A stretch of DNA of 58,886 nt from Globomyces pollinis-pini (GCA_025399215.1 MU621154.1:1-58886), one strand, 5' to 3'. Shown: positions 10,625-22,997, counted from the stretch's first letter. Numbers and translations are program-made. The notes: a model not told the origin generated them from the letters alone.

Positions 10625-11494
10625 ATGGTCTTACCCAGACGATCAACTATTTCTCATCAATCCGATTCACCATCTCTTTGGATTGAGCAGCTTTCAAAGC
10701 ACAGAAATTTATCGGTCTCTGCTGACTTGGATATGTTGTCTGTTGCTACTGCTGATACTTCAATCTCATCCGTTAATACCGTTTCTTCCGTCGTATCTCA
10801 ATCGTCAAGTCTATCTATCGGAAGCGATGAACAGGATGCTAATGATAAACCAGAACGACCATCTTATACAAGTGAAAGTGAACGATTATCAAGACATTCA
10901 CTATCAAAAAAGATGAGGCATTACTTTCCTCAAATTCCTAAAACCGAAGTTTGTGTTGCAGGTACAACTCAATCTTGACTTACTCTAGACTTTACATGTG
11001 CATTATCAAAAGATATGCTACTTCGACAAGGGAGACTGTATATTGGAGAAGAATGGGTTGGATTTCATTCCCCAGTTGCAAATACAAAGGTTGCAGTTCA
11101 TGTATCCCAAATTCAAAATGTGGTCCCTAAAACAACAATGCTACTACCAACAGCCCTAAATATTGAAACAGATACTGGAGTTATACATATCATGAGTTTA
11201 ATGTTTCGAGATAATGCAGTGGCAGCCATTAAAACAATTATGGATTTGCATAGAATCCATGGTCGCAATTCAACCGTAACTCTTCCTGATAAAAACGAGA
11301 CTGTTGCTCCTGAAATTAAAGATGTAAATACTGACAAGGTAGAAGACTCAGTGGTCAAGTCACCCAGCCCTTTCTTTGGTTCAATATGGATATTTGCAGG
11401 AGTTGGTTTCCTCATATTAGTTGCAAATTTAATGCTACTCTACCGAGCTAAATCCCTTATGAATCAGTTAGATTCATCTGAATTTAGTCTTTAG
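10625..11494 (+). CDS. GRAM-domain membrane protein
   Basis: Two exons joined across intron 10962-10988 give about 280 residues. Residues 1-95 are Ser-rich and probably disordered. A GRAM domain follows: H-Y-F-P-Q-I-P...F-T-C-A-L-S-K-D, then L-L-R-Q-G-R-L-Y-I-G-E-E-W-V-G-F-H, then V-H-V-S-Q-I-Q-N-V-V-P-K. The spliced F-T-C-A-L-S-K-D matches the family where the unspliced frame does not. Residues ~250-268 form one hydrophobic span (W-I-F-A-G-V-G-F-L-I-L-V-A), giving a C-terminal membrane anchor. GRAM domains bind membrane lipids, and the layout resembles GRAMD/Lam proteins of contact sites, although no VASt/StART-like lipid-transfer domain is present. A TATA box lies at 10579. Confidence 0.85.
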
Positions 11495-11579
11495 TTAGAA
11501 TGAATTCATACATTGCAATACTCTGTACAAATATACTATCACATTTCAAGTAACAAATTTGATTTTTACTTTATATTAT

Positions 11580-12063
11580 TCAAAGAGTTAAAGTCATATT
11601 GGTTATTTCTTGATCATCCTTCACAAATCCAAACTTTTCAAAGAATCCCATAGATTCATCATTTACCAATCCAGCAATATAAAGTGGTTTAGTATCTAAT
11701 AAAGTTGGTTTAAAATTTCTAGTTTTTTCAATTAGATATTCCATTAGCATTCTTCCCAAACCCAAAGATCGATATGCAGGTAGAACACTGATAGCAGCAA
11801 TGTTAACGATTTCACCCACATGTTTAGATGATATTCCACCAACACAGATATCATTAAAATATACTAAAATCAATCAATTATCAATTACTTAATTTAGTGT
11901 CATAATCCTTTAACCAATCTTCATCCGATAAATCTTCAAAGCAATATTTATGAATTATTCTAAGTTGTCCGATATTATTGATGGTCAAATCATCCAATTC
12001 TTTCCTTGCTTTCGGTGGTTTTAATGAAATGGATTCCAATTGTTTGGTGATGGTAACGGTCAT
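11580..12063 (-). CDS. N-alpha-acetyltransferase NAA50-like (GNAT)
   Basis: Two exons (25-nt intron 11864-11888) encode about 152 residues. The segment N-N-I-G-Q-L-R-I-I-H, then L-I-Y-F-N-D-I-C-V-G-G-I, matches NAA50/San. The acetyl-CoA loop is R-S-L-G-L-G (Q/R-x-x-G-x-G/A), preceded by I-A-A-I-S-V-L-P-A-Y, and F-F-E-K-F-G-F ends the GNAT fold. Family role: cotranslational acetylation of protein N-termini beginning with Met plus a hydrophobic residue, next to the NatA complex, and a link to sister-chromatid cohesion in animals. Its ATG lies only 31 bases from the divergent mitochondrial EF-G2 start, so the two promoters must overlap. Confidence 0.85.
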
Positions 12064-12094
12064 GAATGAAAAAAAATTGGTTAGAAATTTACCA

Positions 12095-14473
12095 ATGATT
12101 CGATACCTATCAAAGGGTATCCAAGTATAGTTTAATAGATTAGGGAAATCGACTTTGGATTTATTTTGTCGTTATTATACTTCAAAAACTATACTATTTC
12201 CAGTTGAAAAAATTAGAAATATTGGGATAATTGCTCATATAGATGCTGGGAAAACTACTACTACTGAACGAATGCTGTATTATGTAGGTTATACAGATAG
12301 AATTGGAAATGTTGATGACGGTTCAACTGTAACAGATTACTTGAAAGTGGAAAGGGAAAGAGGAATAACTGTTCAATCAGCTTGTATCCCACTTTCTTGG
12401 AATTCACATCGAATCAATTTAATCGATACTCCGGGACATGTGGATTTCACAATAGAGGTGGAACGATCACTCCGAGTTTTGGATGGTGCTATTACAATTT
12501 TAGATGGTGTATCTGGTGTTGAGGCACAAACAGAAACCGTTTGGCGACAATCTAATAATTACAAAATACCAAGAATTATTTATGTGAATAAAATGGATCG
12601 TCCAGGTGCAGCATTTGGAAAAACTTTACAATCTATTCAAAAACGTTTGATTGGATGGGGTAAACCATTGGTTACACAATTGCCAATCTTTCAAACTATC
12701 AACGGGGATATGTCTAGCAAAGATCTTAGTGAAGGGAATTTTGAAGGTGTGGTGGATGTTTTACGATTGGAACGATTGGACTGGAAAGCAGATGCTAAAA
12801 ATGGTGGAATAATAACGAAACATCCATTAACAGATGGAATTCTTTTTGATCAAGCGTTGAAAGCTCGAGAAGAGTTGATTGAAAATTTAAGTGATATTGA
12901 TGAAGAAATTGTGGAAGCTTTCATGGAGGCAGATGGTGACCATCTTAAAGTAATTTCCCATTGACTTAATAGTACAGATATCTGCTATAGATATTGAAAA
13001 GGCTTTAAGAAGGTGTACATTAAATGGATCTGGTGTACCAGTGCTGTGCGGAGCATCATTTAAGAATATTGGCGTTCAACCACTATTGGATTCCGTTATC
13101 AAATATCTTCCCAGCCCTAAAGATGTACCAGACGCAGTAGCTATCGACTCTAAAGGGGTGGAATTTCCAGTGAAAATAACAGATGGGAAATTATGTGCAT
13201 TGGCATTCAAAGTTATTTACGATGCCCAAAAAGGGCCACTAGTATTTGTTCGGGTCTATTCAGGCAAATTGGAATCTCGTTCAATGGTTCGGATTGGAAC
13301 TACAAAAGAAACCAAGAAAGGGAAGAGTGAAAAAAAAGTTGTAAAAGAAAGAGCAACGAAACTGTTGGAAATTTATGCAGACGATTATGAGGAAATTCCA
13401 TTTATACAAGCAGGAAATATTGGTGTTGTGGTTGGATTCAAGAATATTAAAACTGGTGATTCTTTAGTGATGGCAAATGATGCTCGTTATTTTCAATTAG
13501 ACACTATCACCATTCCACCTCCAGTATTTGTTAGATCTTGTCATGTCGAATCAGCTGCTGACGAGAAGTTATTGGCTATCGCTTTAGATAATTTATTAAA
13601 AGAAGATCCGTCTTTATCAGTATCAGTGAATGAAGAAACTGGCCAAACACTGTTAAGTGGTATGGGTGAATTACACTTGGAAATCGCTGGAGAGCGTTTA
13701 ATGGAAGTTTATAAAGTTAAATGTAAACTTGGGAAAGTGGAAATATCTTATCGAGAATCGGTCACACCTGAGACTTTATCCACGTTTACATTAGATTATG
13801 ACAGAGAAATCCTTGGCAAACAAATTAAAGTAGCTATAACACTGGAATTGAGTAAGTCAGAGAAAGAAATGGATATTTTCGCTGATGTTGATAAAGAACA
13901 TATTGTCCAAGGGTCAAATCCATCAATTAAACAATTGGTAAAGAAATTAAGATTTATGTTTAGGTTGGAGGAACGTATCCAGAGTTGGAAGATATTCAAC
14001 AGGCAATTCGTGATGGTATTCAGAACGGGCTGTCTCGAGGTCCCAAGTTGGGTTATCCCGTTTCACAAGTGTCTGTCAAATGCAAGCAAGTTAAACTTTA
14101 TTCACCTGTATTGTCTACTATCGCAGGGCTACGGACAGCAGCCCATTTATGTGTACAGACACTCCTGAAACAGTCAGAAACTCAGTTACTGCAACCAATG
14201 ATGGATATGAAGATTTACGTACCACCTCAATACGTTGGTAATGTTTCCCGAGATTTATCTGGTACCAGAAGAGGCATTGTAAATGGTATTGAAATCATTG
14301 ATGACCGTACTTGTATTGATTGTACTGTACCATTAAGTCAGTTAGTTGGCTATGCTTCTGTACTTCGTAGCATGACGCAAGGGAATGGTGAATGGACAAT
14401 GGAATTGAATGGGTATCAAGCAGTCAATCAAGATCAAGAAGCTGGGGTGATGAAATCTATCCGTGGCTACTAA
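12095..14473 (+). CDS. MEF2: Mitochondrial elongation factor G2 (ribosome-releasing factor 2)
   Basis: Four exons (introns 12117-12143, 12950-12977, 13938-13963) give about 765 residues. A basic, hydroxylated N-terminus (M-I-R-Y-L-S-K...) looks like a mitochondrial presequence. The GTPase motifs are G1 [14 protein letters not shown]3 D-T-P-G-H, and G4 N-K-M-D. The switch segment [22 protein letters not shown] is the form seen in EF-G2/GFM2, not in MEF1. Family role: with ribosome recycling factor it splits mitochondrial ribosomes after termination. The first 22-base exon was found from the splice phase, and C-terminal EF-G domains IV and V are present. It is divergently transcribed from the NAA50-like gene. 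Confidence 0.92.
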
Positions 14474-14545
14474 AATATACTATTTATATCATATAAATCA
14501 TTCTGCACTGTAAATTGTAATTTCATACACAATTAAGTTTTACAA

Positions 14546-15513
14546 TTATATATTACTTATAGAATCTAGAGCTTCTCTACATGGAACGTTGAGCTTCAAT
14601 GTTGCTAAAGCATCACCTCTAGTTTCTCCAAGATTAATTAATACAATTGGGATTTGTAAATCATTAGCGTATTTGAGTAGTCGATATGCCGAATAAACTG
14701 TTAATGATGTGCCAACAGTCACCAATAACTTTGATGACTTTATCGCATTATATGTTTGATCTTTTGTTTCTGGAAGCATATTTTCACCAAAGAAGACGAC
14801 ACTAATATGTTAGATGGAATGGTAGTCTAGATACCTTGGTTTGTAGACTCCAGTATTACAGGAAATACATTTCGGATACTGAAATTGACTATAATCCCAA
14901 TTAATCTATCAAGTATTAGTTATGGAAAGATATTTACTTCAACATCACCATCTGGATTGACACTAGACGACACATCTTTCTCAATTTTATCAGGATTTTG
15001 CTTGGCCCAACTATCGACGATCGGATTCAGATTTGTTAATAGAGTTTGGAATTCATCCCTATCAATACTCTCTTTACAAGATAAACAGTGAACTTTGTAG
15101 AGTGTTCCATGCATTTCAATTGCATTTTTAAATCCACTTTGAGTATGTAGCCCATCAACATTTTGAGTTAATAACTTTGTATTTGGATATCGAGTTTGGT
15201 ATTCTGATATTAAACTATGGGAAGTATTAGGTTTTGCGATTCGAACATTTGGCCATCCTAAAAATGACCTTGCCCAATATCTCTGTCTAAATTCATGTGA
15301 ACCAATAAACTACAGCGTGAACCAAAGTATATTCAATACCTGCTGATATGTAATTGGTTTATATCCTTTGTTTCGCATATAAACTCCATTTGGTCCACGA
15401 TAATCAGGAATTCCAGAGTCAGTTGAAATCCCTGCTCCAGTCAAGAAACATATCGAATCGCGATGAGTTCTTATCAAATTTTGTAAGGCTAGAGAAGTTG
15501 CTGAATTGGTCAT
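14546..15513 (-). CDS. SIRT4-type NAD-dependent protein deacylase
   Basis: Four exons (introns 14802-14834, 14906-14937, 15310-15339) give about 290 residues. The motifs are complete: [22 protein letters not shown] with the catalytic His in L-Y-K-V-H-C region (I-E-M-H-G), zinc-binding pairs C-L-S-C and C-I-S-C, V-V-F-F-G-E, V-G-T-S-L, and the nucleotide-binding I-N-L-G-E-T. The R-G-P-N-G-V-Y and long loop between the two zinc pairs fit the class II (SIRT4) branch, which is usually mitochondrial. Here the N-terminus is short and a targeting peptide is not obvious. Starts 184 bases from the divergent zinc transporter. Confidence 0.88.
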
Positions 15514-15697
15514 GGTCTCAAACTAAATGGCAAAATCGGTCGATCAAAAAATCCATCGGAGCGGAGAATGAAGGGCAATCGGGAGCAGTTCCATCAGATA
15601 CTCAACCGACACTAAGCAGATTTTGAATTATTATTTTGTGATTTGCTTGATTGATTTCCTTCAAAAATCCATTTTTTCCAAATTCAATTCTGTAGCA

Positions 15698-16894
15698 ATG
15701 GACGCTATCATCCCACTTTTACCGGAGCAGTTTCTCGTCTTGCTAAAGGAAGAAAACTTTAACGCCTTCATGCTTTCGTTCTGGGCTAGTATGGGAACCT
15801 TCGTAGGTGGTGTTTTGGTGGTTGTTATTGGTAACGTTTTCTTATTTGATTCAAAATAGTCGGTCTGCTTGGAGCAGATCCAACATCTTCAAAAACTACT
15901 CACTTGATGGGTGTTTTACAGTCTCTTTCTGGTGGGGTGATGATTTTTATGACTTGCTTTCATCTCATCCCTGAATCAATTGAAGAAATTGGTAATTATA
16001 AACGAAATAATTTTAGGATCGCAGGAAACTATGGTCTTCTTCTTTTTGGGAGTGGTTGCTTTTGGGGTATTGGAGGGATTCATTATCCCTCACGATCACG
16101 ATGAAGATGAACACGATCATAGTCATGATAAAAAGAAAGACTCTCATAACAATAAGCAGAAACAATCAAAGACAGAGATAGAAGAAAAGTTGGCAAAGAA
16201 AGAAGCTAAAGAATTATTTCGTACAAGTTTAATTACGTTTATTGCAATGGTAACACCACGATCGATTAAGGGTAGGCATTGCATAATATTCCTGAGGGTA
16301 TAAGCGTGTACTTGGCTGCGTTAAGTAATCCAAAGATGGTAACAGTAATCTAGCCTTCATGATAGGGTGCACAATTAGCTCTTGCAATTCTATTACACAA
16401 TGTACCGGAAGGGATGGCAGTCGCAATACCTTTGTAATCAATACTTGACCAACCATTAGATTTGCTTCAACAGGATCGTATGTTAAAGTACTCTGGTGGA
16501 CTCTCATCAATGGATTAGCTGAGCCTGCTGGAGTTATTACTGTTGGTCTATTTTTAGGACCTTATTTAACACCATTCATATTGAATCGCTGTCTTGCAAT
16601 GGTATCTGGAATAATGTTTTGTATTTCATTACATGAACTTTACCCTGTGTCTCTAAAGTACTGTGGCAAAACAGCGGCATCTGTCTCATTATTCGGCGGT
16701 ATGTTTATTTGCTGGCTTGCTTTAGAAGCAGTTGACGTTTATTTTGGGGATATTCATGGTATCAGTTAACTGTTGACAGATTAGGACATTCTCATTCACA
16801 TGGCTCCTCCCATGTACATGACCATGGGCATGATCATGGACATTCACATCATCACCACCATGATCACGACCACCACCATCATCATCACCATTAA
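15698..16894 (+). CDS. ZIP-family zinc transporter with His-rich tail
   Basis: Seven exons (introns 15831-15859, 15992-16016, 16250-16275, 16339-16365, 16434-16459, 16759-16784) give about 345 residues with roughly eight hydrophobic spans. The ZIP signatures are H-N-I-P-E-G-I (helix 4) and H-N-V-P-E-G-M (helix 5), the metal-binding histidines and glutamates of the pore. Two cytosolic or lumenal metal-binding stretches occur: an H-D-H-D-E-D-E-H-D-H loop and a C-terminus in which about 30 of the last 40 residues are His, Asp, Gly or Ser with long His runs. The tail exists only after the last 26-nt intron is removed. Family role: Zn2+ (possibly Fe2+/Mn2+) movement into the cytosol; the split H-N-x-P-E-G layout resembles vacuolar Zrt3. 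Confidence 0.9.
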
Positions 16895-17029
16895 GCTATC
16901 AGTAACAATAAATATTGTCAAAAATCGTTTCATGGTTTTTAGCCATTGAATTATCATTTATCTTATCATTAGTAGTAGAAGAAAAGTGATCAGTATTTAA
17001 ATGAATGAATCAATGAATTGTTTATTTCT

Positions 17030-18861
17030 TTAACAATTTGCAGGTACTTTGAAACCATCTTTATATCCAGCAGCAATGACATCATCTCCCATTCCACGCT
17101 TAGCAAATGCCTTCCAGAGCAAGCATCTATTTTCGCCTTTGTAATAAAGCTCATCAGCTTTGAGAATTGCATTACGCGCATCCAAGAAAGTTGGATTACA
17201 TGGTTGAAGTTTTAGCCCAGACATGACCAAATTCATAGCCATAATGTTCCCTTTCGTTTGCTTAGGGTCAAACCAATTAGAAGAGTAGCCATATTTCTCG
17301 ACTAAATTCCAATATACTTCATTTAAGGTAACAGCCCAGATTTCTCCAATATTGTGTACAGATGACAATCCATTGAGACTGCTGTCTATAATATTAAATC
17401 GTGAATAATTTCTTACATGTATAAGGATTGACTTTCAAATCTGTACTGTATGGATAATGTCTAATTCCCTTTGGATTGTTATCAGCATAATCTGCCAAAA
17501 TGAATGGAGTAGTTGCAATGTCGGTTTCTTTTCTGGTGAGATACATTGCTAAAGTGTCTCCCCAACCTTCTCCCATTCCACGGGACTCTTTTGCATTCAA
17601 ACAACTAGCTTGGCTAGACCCACCAGTCAATCGATTGGAAATACCATGAGTGTATTCATGGATAGGGATTGCATTATCCAAAGATCCATCACGGTTTGGA
17701 GTGGTACTATCCCAAGTGTACATATTCATGACTCCAGATTGACCATCAGGAGGAGTTGCAAAGTTGGCATTATTGGAGCCACTAGCTTGATTGTTGACTT
17801 TAACGCGATCCCCTTCTTTCCCACCTTTTCCGAAATTGTATTGTTGAAAGTTACCCGCATCTTCGGTAAAACCGTATTGGTAGCTAATATCATGCATCAT
17901 ATTGGAAACTATCATGAGATACATATTACTTACTGTAGAAATTGTTCACAATGGCTACACGTTTGTTGCCTTCAGTACTTGGTTCTTCTTTTGCGTTAAA
18001 TGCTGTGGTAAAGTCTAACTTTTTGCCTCCGTCAGTAGTAACTTTCTTGATGGTAGAAATAACATTATTTCCTTGAGAATCAGTGTATTTAGTTTGCCCA
18101 TCTTCATTCCAACCTTTTGGAGATGATCCAATAAAGGCAGGATCCACTACTTTGTCAAAAGATTCTCTTGGGTCATTCTTTGGTAATCCCAATACAGTAA
18201 AATTTGCATGGCTAACATAGTCTACAACCTGTACAATTTTACCAGTAGCAGTATCAGATGTAACTTGGAACCATTTGGTAGAATCTGGTGATTTCAATTG
18301 GAATTGATGGGCGTATACAATTTTCCCACCTGGAACCTGTATGTATACTAGAGATGAAGGAAAATCGTCTCTCTCCACTCCTAACTCTTTGGAAGCAATT
18401 CCAACTGCCTCCTCAAGTGGAACAGTGACGGTAGCAGTGGCAACAGTGTTTGATCGTTTTTGAATGCTACCAGTGAATGACGTGGACATGGACACAACAC
18501 TGTCACCTTTGAGATGAACAGCACAGTTATTGTTATCAACTGGGACTCCATCAATGGTTCGGATAGCATAAACATGAGTCACACCTTCGCGGTCTGTGTG
18601 GTGTTGCTTGATGGTGAAATCACCATCACTGAGTTTGAATTCTTTCTTCAAAGCTTCACGAGCAACCCGTAATACATCTTCTTCAGTTGGCTTTGCGAAC
18701 GATGCAACTTGGGGCACCGGGAATGACTTTGAGGTTACTGCAGGATAGTAGAAAGGGATTTCATTGGTGTTTTCGCGTTTGATGTAAGTCACATCATTGG
18801 ATGTTGGGAGCGCGTTCACAGCCAAGAAAAGGGCAAGGGAGGTTAATTCTTTGTATTGCAT
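17030..18861 (-). CDS. Fungalysin metalloprotease 1 (MEROPS M36)
   Basis: Three exons (introns 17386-17416, 17909-17933) give about 591 residues. An N-terminal signal peptide (L-A-L-F-L-A-V-N-A) is followed by a long FTP/PepSY-type inhibitory propeptide. The mature protease begins around residue 250 and contains the zinc site H-E-Y-T-H-G-I-S-N-R-L with the third ligand in G-M-G-E-G-W-G-D. It ends with the helical M36 C-terminal domain (V-H-N-I-G-E-I-W-A...C-N-P-T-F-L-D-A-R). Family role: secreted zinc endopeptidase for extracellular protein digestion. A paralogue lies at 31009-32852 with the same intron positions. A TATA box is at 18908-18919. Confidence 0.95.
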
Positions 18862-19704
18862 TGGATGTCTTGATTTATTTCTTTGAATCTGTTGTTCAAA
18901 TGCTTACCTTTTTATACTTTCATCACCATATGGTATTTCTCCTTTGTAATACATATGGCTGATAATCAATTATGGCGATTGCATCATTCATATGCCGTAT
19001 TACATAACAGTAGAGTAATCTCTGATGAATCTATCACTCTTGGGCAATGTCGCTACAGTAATACTGTCGAAAAGAGTTTCGATCATCTGTACATTGATAT
19101 TGCTTCTTGAACTAGTAAACTTTGAATTTTAATATAGCCGACCATGCGATCCTGTTGAAGAAACACTGACATTTACCATGCGACAATCTCAGTGACCGTT
19201 CTGGTGATTCTGTGTTGGATTTCGAACATTTTGAACTTAAACGTTGACTACGTACCTCCGTGAAGCAGTTGAATAAATGGGATTTCTTTTCATTTTGTAG
19301 ATTTTTTTAGAATGTAGATTTTGGCGACTAGTGTTACTTCATATGGTGTCAATCTGGTTTTTTTCAGTAACCACGTGATTCACCCCTTGGATGTTGATTG
19401 ATGTACAATGTCAAAATGTCACAGGATGCAATTGCAGAATTGTAGTGGATACATGAAATACTCGGTACAGCTCAAGTTATTTATGTATATTTGATGCTTC
19501 TTGTTTGAATGAATATAGCTATCTTGAAACACACCAACGAATATTTTTATCATGCATTGACCAAAATGAAAGCTGTACAAGCGGTGAGGCTAGGGAATGC
19601 AACATGGTTGCACATTTTTGGTGGTGCCACAGCGCCAAGACCTACACACACTCAGTTCTCCTTCAAAAAAACCATAACTTGGAAAATGAAGGTTTATTGA
19701 GATT
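18862..19704. other. Intergenic region with divergent-side promoter of fungalysin 1
   Basis: Eight hundred bases hold no credible gene. The minus-strand TATA-like element AGTATAAAAAGG (18919-18908) sits about 50 bases before the fungalysin start. The decamer-like ACCATGCGA occurs twice (about 19141 and 19177). The short open frames between 19505 and 19762 lack splice logic or family resemblance and are treated as noise. Confidence 0.5.
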
Positions 19705-21378
19705 TCATAAATCATTCTGTAATAGAAATTTGTTGATCATTTTTGCAGTATTTACACCTTGATCACCTGGCGCTAAATGTCCTGCATTACTGACTTCAAC
19801 TCGAACCAAATTGCCAAACTGGGTCACATACCCTGCTACTGAAGATTGTCCAGGGCTGTCATTTCTCCATATAGTTCGGTTTGCAGACTTGTAAGATTCC
19901 TGTCCATGCCAGTTCAAACTTTCAATCCATTCTGTCGATGATAACACTCCATCCCGGAAGTCAAACTGCCCTTGGTACAATAAAACTTGATAATTAGCCT
20001 CCAAAAGCGGTGGTATGTAAAATGCAGCAGATTGCATCAGGTCTTCTTCTAAATATTTGAAAACCCATGGATCTTTAAAGAAGATGGCGTCACCAACATT
20101 CAGTGCCTGCTTAACTTCAGGTTTATCGAAAAATCGATACATTTCGGGTCGTAAATATGGCTGGTTTCCTCTTCGAAGATCATACCAATTGACATTACCA
20201 GTAGACTCCTTGAAGATATCAAAAAGTTGCAGTCTGTAAGACAATGCCAAACTCCAGTTCTTTTTGCAAATGTTTGCAATGGCCAATTGAGCTAGCACAT
20301 CCATTTGATTAGCCACTAAGTTGTTAATGAATGTGACTAACCTTTTTGTGATATCAACCCAAAAGCAAGTGCCATAGGAACATGGGCTTTAATTTGTGTG
20401 AGAGGATCTGTAAATCCATTTCCAATACCTATGCCAGATAGTGGTATTGGAAGACCACCTTAAAATTGAGTTAATGATAATAAAATTACTTGAATTGCTT
20501 TTTTCATTGACTCGATTCTGATTAACTCTATGAATTTGGTATGCAAATGACGGGATGTACTTTCCTGCATATGATTCACCAGTGATAAAGAGTTTTGACT
20601 TTCTTTGTTCGGGAAATATGTCATAAAAACGGTCCTACGAATATTAGTAAGACTGAACTACCAGAAATACGATCAAATCATGTGCAACCGCTTCTTGATT
20701 GGCAACATAACCATTTTCAAACTTTGGAGATGATAAATCCTCGTGTGTAGGACATTCGGAGGGGATATCGGTAGGTGTTAATGGTAAATCAGGCTTTTCC
20801 AATGGAGGCGATTGCATTTGTTTTGATTTACTACCAACAAAACTGAAGCCAGTACCAACTGGATTGTCGATGAAAAGCATAGAAGCATGTTTTGACCACG
20901 TATTAGGGTTTCGGATTAATTTGTCGGAACCATCAAACTTCATTGGTCCCATCTCATAAAACAACCCAATCATTGAACTTGATCCAGGACCTCCCTAATG
21001 ATCATTAATGTACATTTAAATTTACTTGAATCCAAATAATCAATGGAGGATTCTCCTCCAAAGGTTCTTCAGCTGGGAAGAACCAATAAAATGTTGCCGC
21101 TTTCTTAACTTCGTGGTCCGAACCATTATGAGAGACATTTCTGATGTTGATGAATCCAGAGTATGATTCATCTATTGGTTGTTGATCGTATCTCCATGGT
21201 AGACTTCCAACTCTATAACTTGATCTTAAAGAATCATCTTTTGATTGGATTGGTTGCCAATAAGCTACAAATAGCCAAATAAACAAGCATAGAAATGAGC
21301 TAAAAATGAAATCAAAATTCTATACGCTAAATGGACAATTTTTGAAGTTTTCCTGTTGTTAGTGATCTGTTTGTTCAT
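19705..21378 (-). CDS. Serine carboxypeptidase (MEROPS S10)
   Basis: Six exons (introns 20316-20341, 20459-20489, 20635-20661, 20995-21025, 21300-21325) give about 510 residues. The short N-terminal region M-N-K-Q-I-T-N-N-R-K with a following hydrophobic core (L-C-L-F-I-W-L-F-V-A-Y-W) is a signal peptide or anchor, and is created by splicing. Family motifs: G-G-P-G-S-S-S oxyanion segment, catalytic Ser in G-E-S-Y-A-G, catalytic Asp in G-Q-F-D-F-R, and catalytic His in N-A-G-H-L-A-P-G-D. Role: removal of C-terminal residues from peptides at acid pH in vacuole or outside the cell; it is closest in style to CPVL/vitellogenic-type enzymes. It lies between the fungalysin and N-myristoyltransferase. 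Confidence 0.93.
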
Positions 21379-21523
21379 GCAACAAGAATGGTAAAGTTTG
21401 TGAAAAACACCCACAGACGATCTAGAAAAAGAAGCGATCGACCACATAAATACTTGAACTTTAATCAAGAGTTTGGATCAGATTGATTTCGTAAACTCAT
21501 ACAATTCTTACTTTTTTTTCCAA

Positions 21524-22954
21524 ATGACAAATCCAGGTGATTCAAGTTCAAATCAATTAGCAAATATTCTTAAAGCTGTAATCTTACCAAGTTAACAATA
21601 GTTGGCAATTCAAAAGCAAATGGCCGGAAAAGCTCCTAAACCTGATTCAAAGTTTTGGGTGACTCAACCTGTACCAAAAACTGATGAAGTTATTACCGAA
21701 AATGGTCCAATTGAAGAAAACAAATCATTGCAGGATATTAAACAGACTCCATATAATCTACCATCTACTTTTGAATGGTATGCTGTTGATCTGAACGATG
21801 AATCAGATGTAAATTTTTAATTTTTAATTGTTAGTTGAAAGACGTCTATAAGCTATTGACTGAGAATTATGTTGAAGATGATAATGCAGTATTTAGATTC
21901 GATTACTCTCCAGAATTCTTGAAATGGTATGGAAACAAAATTGATGATGACAGGGCTTTACAACCGCCAGGTTGGAAACGAGATTGGCATTTGGGAGTTC
22001 GAGTTGCAGAAAACAAAAAGTTGGTAGGTTTTATTGGTGGAATCCCAATCGACATGAAAATTTACGATTTGTAACTCAACATTGATTTTAATTTGTAGAC
22101 ATGACAATATTGCTGAAATCAACTTTTTATGTGTTCACAAAAAGCTGCGATCAAAACGGTTAGCTCCGGTGTTGATTAAAGAAGTGACGAGAAGAATCAA
22201 CCTGACCGGGATTTTTCAAGCTGTATACACTGCAGGAGTTTACCTACCCAAACCAGTTTCAACATGCAAATACTATCATCGCTGTTTACAACCAAAAAAA
22301 TTGATTGAAGTTGGATTTTCTTATCTCCCTAGCGATATGACAATGGCAGGCATAATCAAGAAATATAAATTACCAGCTGTAACTGATTGACCTAATTTTG
22401 TAGGAAACGGAATTACCTATAGTACCTATGGAAGAAGCTGATGTGCCAGGTGTGACAGTTTTATTAGCTGAATACTTCAAAAACTTTGATTTTACTGCTG
22501 CCTTATCAGAAGCAGATGTTCGTCACTGGTTGCTTCCAATCGACAATGTCATATACAGCTACGTTGTCAAGGTGGGCATATACATACTAACATATAGGAT
22601 GAAGATGGTACTATAACAGATTTCGTATCATTCTATAACCTCCCATCATCTGTTTCTGGACATGCCGTTCACAAAAACGTCAAAGCAGCATACCTATTCT
22701 ATTATGCCACCCAAGATGATGAACGATTGACATCGCTGGTCAATGACGCTTTAATAAAAGCACGCAATGTAAGTGGTTTGATGCTGACAGTTTAGAATAA
22801 GTTCGATGTGTTCAACTGTCTCACGTTGGCAAACAACAGTCAATTTTTGGATGAATTGAAGTTTGGAGCAGGAGATGGAAACCTACATTATTACGTTTAC
22901 AACTATAGATGTAAGGATGTGCCTTGTGATAAAATGGGATTGGTGATGTTGTAG
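21524..22954 (+). CDS. NMT1: Glycylpeptide N-tetradecanoyltransferase
   Basis: Eight exons (introns 21578-21601, 21809-21834, 21927-21953, 22071-22098, 22379-22403, 22572-22597, 22769-22795) give about 415 residues. Typical signatures are F-W-x-[27 protein letters not shown], and near the end [12 protein letters not shown]. The chain ends G-L-V-M-L, so the free C-terminal carboxylate that acts as catalytic base is in place. Family role: transfer of myristate to N-terminal Gly of ARF, G-alpha and other proteins in the cytosol. The stop codon lies inside a 26-base tandem duplication. The start is 145 bases from the divergent carboxypeptidase. Confidence 0.96.
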
Positions 22955-22997
22955 AACAATAAAATTAGGAAATGTTGTAGAACAATAAAATTAGGAA
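22946..22997. repeat. Perfect 26-base tandem duplication spanning a stop codon and AATAAA
   Basis: The unit at 22946-22971 is repeated without mismatch at 22972-22997. Each copy contains the last two codons and the TAG of the N-myristoyltransferase gene and an AATAAA polyadenylation-type hexamer. It is a recent event, judging by the identity of the copies. Confidence 0.9.

Noticed and set aside
15623..15697. N-terminal extension of the zinc transporter from an upstream in-frame ATG
   Set aside because: The added residues are not conserved-looking, and the ATG at 15698 gives a typical short ZIP N-terminus; a TGTAG just before it may even be a leader-intron acceptor.
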